Assembly: GCA_048201975.1 (NCBI GenBank)
Contig: DBFBGQ010000023.1
Span: 1 to 8,071, forward strand
Direction of reading: 5' to 3'
Length of the DNA stretch: 8,071 nucleotides
Source: Egerieenecus sp048201975
GTDB lineage: Bacteria; Bacillota; Clostridia; Christensenellales; Aristaeellaceae
Shown: piece by piece, positions 5,230 through 8,071 of the stretch
Layout of the letters: every line of letters begins with the position of its first letter
Position numbering within the stretch: position 1 is the first letter of the stretch
Notes under the pieces: generated by a model
What the model was told of the DNA's origin: nothing
Database searches by the model: none
The model's input: only the letters and a program-made list of their open reading frames with translations
Translations under genes and position numbers: made by a program

Positions 5230-7029
5230 TCAGCGGAACTGGGGGAAGGTAAAGGTATGGTAATCCTCCCTGCCGTAAAGGCGGCGAGCGCAAAGGGGCT
5301 CTTCCTCCAGCTCCTCCACGGCGGCGCCTTCATCCTGGAGCCAGCGGGTCAGGGTGCGCTCCGCATCGTCCAGGCGAGCGAGCAGCGCGCCCATGCGCGC
5401 GCAGGGCGTTTCCCAGCCGTTGCGCTTGCGGCAGCTCTCCCATTGATTCCGCCACAGGGTGAAGAAGCGTTGATACAGGGATTTGAGCTGGGGCAGGTCC
5501 TGCTCCAGCATGCGCTGTACGGCGGCGCGGTCCTTGCGCAGGTAGGCGGGGCGCAGCTGGGCGATCCAGGCCAGCTTTTTCTCCGCGATGGCCAGCAGCG
5601 TCCAGGCATAGGCGCAGCGGGGATCGTCCTGTAGGGGAGCCAGGGTTTCGATGGCCTGGCGCAGGCCTTCGGCGTAGCCGGAGAGATCCCATAGCCCATG
5701 CAGCAGAGGATACAGCGGGTCGGCATAGAACAGGCCCTTGCCTGGGCGGCGGTCCTCCGCATCGGGGTAGAAATTGCCCATGGCTTCATAGGCGGCGGTG
5801 GACAGCCCGGTGAGCTCATCGCCCAGGCGGTCCGCTTCCGCTTTGGTGCAAGCCAGCCCCTGCCAGCAGTGCTCGGCGTAAATGGGCAACTGGTGGAGCG
5901 CCAGCCGGAAGTCGGTTTCGGAGCCGTCGTCCCCCCAGCAGGTGGCCAGCACCGCCTGAATGCCGGACTTCAGGCAGGCGCGCAGGGCGGGATAGGCGGT
6001 GGCGTCGGTGCGCTTCACCTGGGGCAGCAGCCCGGACCAGGTCCAGATGCCGCCCGCAAACACCACTTCCTTGCCCATGGCGGCATGTCCGCGAAGCATC
6101 TCCGTGTAGAAATCCTCATCCTGATGGTAATAGTCCCAATAGCACAGGGCCACCGGTGGAATCTCGTCAATCACCCGCTGGGGTACCACCGCCTCGGTGT
6201 CGTAGTAGTCGTTCCGCTTGGAACCCAGGCGGTAGAACATGTCGCTCCACATGATGGGGCGCAACTCCAGCTCCTGGCAAAGCGCTACCACGCGATTCAG
6301 GTGCCGCGTGAGCAGGGAGAAGCGGTCCGAGGGGCCGTGCTGCTCATAGTAGCGGCCCAGGCCGATGCCGTGGGCCTCGTCCATGCCGATGTGGATGCGG
6401 CTGCTGCGGAAAATGCCCTTCACGGCGCGCAGCTCCGCGGCGATGAAGTCATACACCTGGGGGTGATCCACCAGCAGGCAGGTGTCGTTGTCCTTCATGT
6501 CCCCGTTGGCGTCCCACTGCAGGAACTGCTCCAGGTGGGCCAGGGTCTGGATGCAGGGGACCAGCTCCACGCCGCTTTCCCAGGCGTAATCGTCCAGCTC
6601 CCGCAGTTCCTCCGCGGTGTAGCGGCCACGGAGATAGCCCAGATAAGGATATTCAGGCACGGGATAGGTGTCCTCGGTGTAGAGCATCATCAGATTCAGG
6701 CCCAGGGCCGCGTGCGCGTCGATCAATTCCTTCACGCCCGCCACGGTCATCACACCGCCCCGAGACATATCCACCATCATGCCGCAGGAGGCGATGTGCC
6801 GCTTCTGGCCCAGGGCGGGAATGGGCAGACCTTCCCGCTGGGCGCAGGCGCACAGGAACATGCCCCGAGCGGCGCCGCTCAGGTCGGGGGCTTGGAGCGT
6901 CAGGGTGCTGTTCTCCAGCTGGGCGGTTAGCGTGGGCCCCTGTTTACAGACGACGTTTCCGTCCCAGGGGCAACGGGCCAGGGTGAACATACGATGGCGC
7001 AGGCGTTCGCAGGCTTGGTTCCAATCCAT
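5230..7029 (-). CDS. GH20 beta-N-acetylhexosaminidase, GcnA-like
   Basis: A 599-residue glycoside hydrolase that removes terminal beta-linked GlcNAc (or GalNAc) by the substrate-assisted mechanism of family 20. The catalytic Asp-Glu pair is D217-E218 in HIGMDEAH (213-220): E218 is the acid/base and D217 positions the 2-acetamido group. Other active-site candidates are H165 (TLAHLEQ), W261/D263 (MWSDMF), W329/W331 (GGIWTWSG) and W365 with D367-D368 (CWGDDGSETD). The barrel occupies about 78-390; residues 390-599 form a helical C-terminal extension, as in GcnA-type enzymes of about 600-630 residues. The short N-terminal part (1-77) resembles the reduced GH20b-like domain. No signal peptide is visible, so it should act inside the cell. 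The ATG at 7029 has GAGGAG at 7039-7044, 9 nt upstream and overlapping the end of the mannosidase gene. The 6-nt gap implies translational coupling. Confidence 0.94.
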   Translation of the reverse strand: MDWNQACERLRHRMFTLARCPWDGNVVCKQGPTLTAQLENSTLTLQAPDLSGAARGMFLCACAQREGLPIPALGQKRHIASCGMMVDMSRGGVMTVAGVKELIDAHAALGLNLMMLYTEDTYPVPEYPYLGYLRGRYTAEELRELDDYAWESGVELVPCIQTLAHLEQFLQWDANGDMKDNDTCLLVDHPQVYDFIAAELRAVKGIFRSSRIHIGMDEAHGIGLGRYYEQHGPSDRFSLLTRHLNRVVALCQELELRPIMWSDMFYRLGSKRNDYYDTEAVVPQRVIDEIPPVALCYWDYYHQDEDFYTEMLRGHAAMGKEVVFAGGIWTWSGLLPQVKRTDATAYPALRACLKSGIQAVLATCWGDDGSETDFRLALHQLPIYAEHCWQGLACTKAEADRLGDELTGLSTAAYEAMGNFYPDAEDRRPGKGLFYADPLYPLLHGLWDLSGYAEGLRQAIETLAPLQDDPRCAYAWTLLAIAEKKLAWIAQLRPAYLRKDRAAVQRMLEQDLPQLKSLYQRFFTLWRNQWESCRKRNGWETPCARMGALLARLDDAERTLTRWLQDEGAAVEELEEEPLCARRLYGREDYHTFTFPQFR

Positions 7030-7035
7030 GGCGTT

Positions 7036-8071
7036 TCACTCCTCGTATGAAATGGGATTCGTCGACAGCAGCAGGGAGTCCGCATTGCAGGCGCTCAGGC
7101 GCAGGGGGGTATCCGCAGGCAGAGTGACCCATACCCGGCGGGTCTCGCCGGCATCCATGTCAAATGCATTATCGCTGTACTGGGCGTGTTTGTCAAGCGC
7201 GCACAGGCAAACATCCTGGGCGAAGCGGTCAGTGTGAATCTCTACTTCCACCTGGGTTTCCGTCCGGGACACCATCCTGCCGCGCAGCTGCGCCTTGGGC
7301 GGGCGAACGCCCACATAATCCGCGATATCTCCCGGGAAGAAGCGGTTGCTCAGGGAAATCTCTCCGACAAATTCCGCCTTGTAGTAGCCTGCGCCCGGTT
7401 TGGCTTCCGCCTCCGGCGTCCAGCGGATCAGCTCCGTGGCGGCGTCGGCGCCGATGATGCCCTGCTGGCGGGCCAGGAGGCGTTTTTCACCGGCGCCGTC
7501 CATCCAATACAGGGAAATTTCCCCGGCATAAGGTTGCAGGGTTTCGTTGCAGCCAAACGTCAGCAATTGGCCATGCTCCTCCCGAAAGGCCAGGATCACA
7601 TCCTCATAGGCGCGGCGGGCATAGTCGAAGGCCAGCTTGGGCATGCCGTAAAAGTCGATGACGGACATCAGAGAGGGGAAGAGCATGTTTTCGCGGTTGG
7701 GGGCCACCGGGTCGTTGAACTTCCAGTAGAGGGTGCCGCCGCATACGCCCTTATGGGTGCGCATGTATTCAATCCAATACTGCAGTCCCCGGGCATGGGT
7801 GTACTGGGTAAAATAGATCATATCCTCCGTGCGGCCCTGGTCGCACATCCGCTGGAAGGCAGGCAGCTCGCCCAGCCAGGGGTTTGCAGCCATGTCCAGA
7901 GGCTTGTGGAAGTAGTTGAATTTCTCGTAGCTGTCCAGGCAGGGGAGGCTGCTGAAACCATACTCGCTCATGAAACGGGGCACGAATTCCGTTAGCTTCT
8001 TATAATAGTAAGGGCTGTCGGCGGAAAAGCGCGTAAGGTAGACGTGCATGTCGCCCTGCAGGGGAGAGTTG
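7036..8071 (-). CDS. GH2 beta-mannosidase-like enzyme, C-terminal part (5' end outside window)
   Basis: The visible 344 residues are the C-terminal part of a family 2 glycoside hydrolase; the open frame continues past the right edge (NSPLQGD before the first visible Met), so that Met is internal. SPLQGDMHVYL followed by PRFMSEYGFSSLP is the family pattern around the nucleophile, E36 of the visible part. LYWKFND at about 114-120 and SVIDFYGMPKLAFDYARRAYE complete the end of the barrel as in beta-mannosidases. The last ~180 residues, rich in beta strands, fit the Ig-like domains that end these enzymes. Beta-mannosidase removes terminal beta-1,4-mannose, as in the Man-GlcNAc link of N-glycans or manno-oligosaccharides. 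An endo-acting mannosylglycoprotein beta-mannosidase cannot be excluded because the acid/base region is missing. It is followed directly by the GH20 gene in the same transcript. Confidence 0.88.
   Translation of the reverse strand, partial: NSPLQGDMHVYLTRFSADSPYYYKKLTEFVPRFMSEYGFSSLPCLDSYEKFNYFHKPLDMAANPWLGELPAFQRMCDQGRTEDMIYFTQYTHARGLQYWIEYMRTHKGVCGGTLYWKFNDPVAPNRENMLFPSLMSVIDFYGMPKLAFDYARRAYEDVILAFREEHGQLLTFGCNETLQPYAGEISLYWMDGAGEKRLLARQQGIIGADAATELIRWTPEAEAKPGAGYYKAEFVGEISLSNRFFPGDIADYVGVRPPKAQLRGRMVSRTETQVEVEIHTDRFAQDVCLCALDKHAQYSDNAFDMDAGETRRVWVTLPADTPLRLSACNADSLLLSTNPISYEE

Noticed and set aside
5698..6930. Plus-strand open frame (410 codons) opposite the GH20 gene
   Set aside because: Antisense shadow with low-complexity composition; the GH20 reading frame has a complete set of catalytic motifs.
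7186..7995. Plus-strand open frame (269 codons) opposite the GH2 gene
   Set aside because: Antisense shadow; the minus strand encodes recognisable GH2 motifs throughout.

Overview
The window looks like chromosomal DNA from a GC-rich, low-redundancy Firmicute, most likely a gut-type clostridium. The grounds are strong AAGGAGG-like ribosome binding sites, a consensus sigma-A promoter, a tRNA without an encoded CCA end, and the gene families present. No species can be named from sequence alone. All confident genes lie on the minus strand, so the window reads right to left.

Right part (5165-8071). An operon enters from beyond the right edge. It holds the C-terminal part of a GH2 beta-mannosidase-like enzyme and, 6 nt after its stop, a complete GH20 beta-N-acetylhexosaminidase of the GcnA-like type. 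A strong intrinsic terminator follows 20 nt after the GH20 stop. The two activities together fit dismantling of the Man-beta-1,4-GlcNAc-beta-1,4-GlcNAc core of N-glycans. GH20 has no signal peptide, so this probably happens in the cytoplasm on imported oligosaccharides.

Middle part (1735-5142). A second transcription unit starts at a good promoter (TTGACA-17-TATTCT) just after that terminator. It encodes a FadR-type (FCD) GntR regulator, a PHP-domain phosphatase like histidinol-phosphatase, and an M3 zinc oligoendopeptidase. A perfect 10-bp palindrome overlaps the last base of the -10 box and the start point, and an imperfect second copy lies 11 bp downstream. This suggests the GntR protein represses its own operon.

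Left part (1-1628). A solitary tRNA-Leu(GAG) gene has its own perfect consensus promoter (TTGACA-17-TATAAT) and its own terminator. It is followed by a gene for a secreted protein with SH3-like domains. The first ~138 bases, read on the plus strand, resemble the 3' end of an IS200/IS605 (TnpB) element: a possible TnpB tail, an omega-RNA-like structured segment, and a terminal hairpin. That assignment rests on pattern resemblance and is the least certain part of the annotation.

No CRISPR array, rRNA or complete insertion sequence was seen, and no wholly novel system is clearly present. The best leads are the IS605/omega-RNA-like end, the self-regulated GntR-PHP-peptidase operon and the paired N-glycan-core enzymes.
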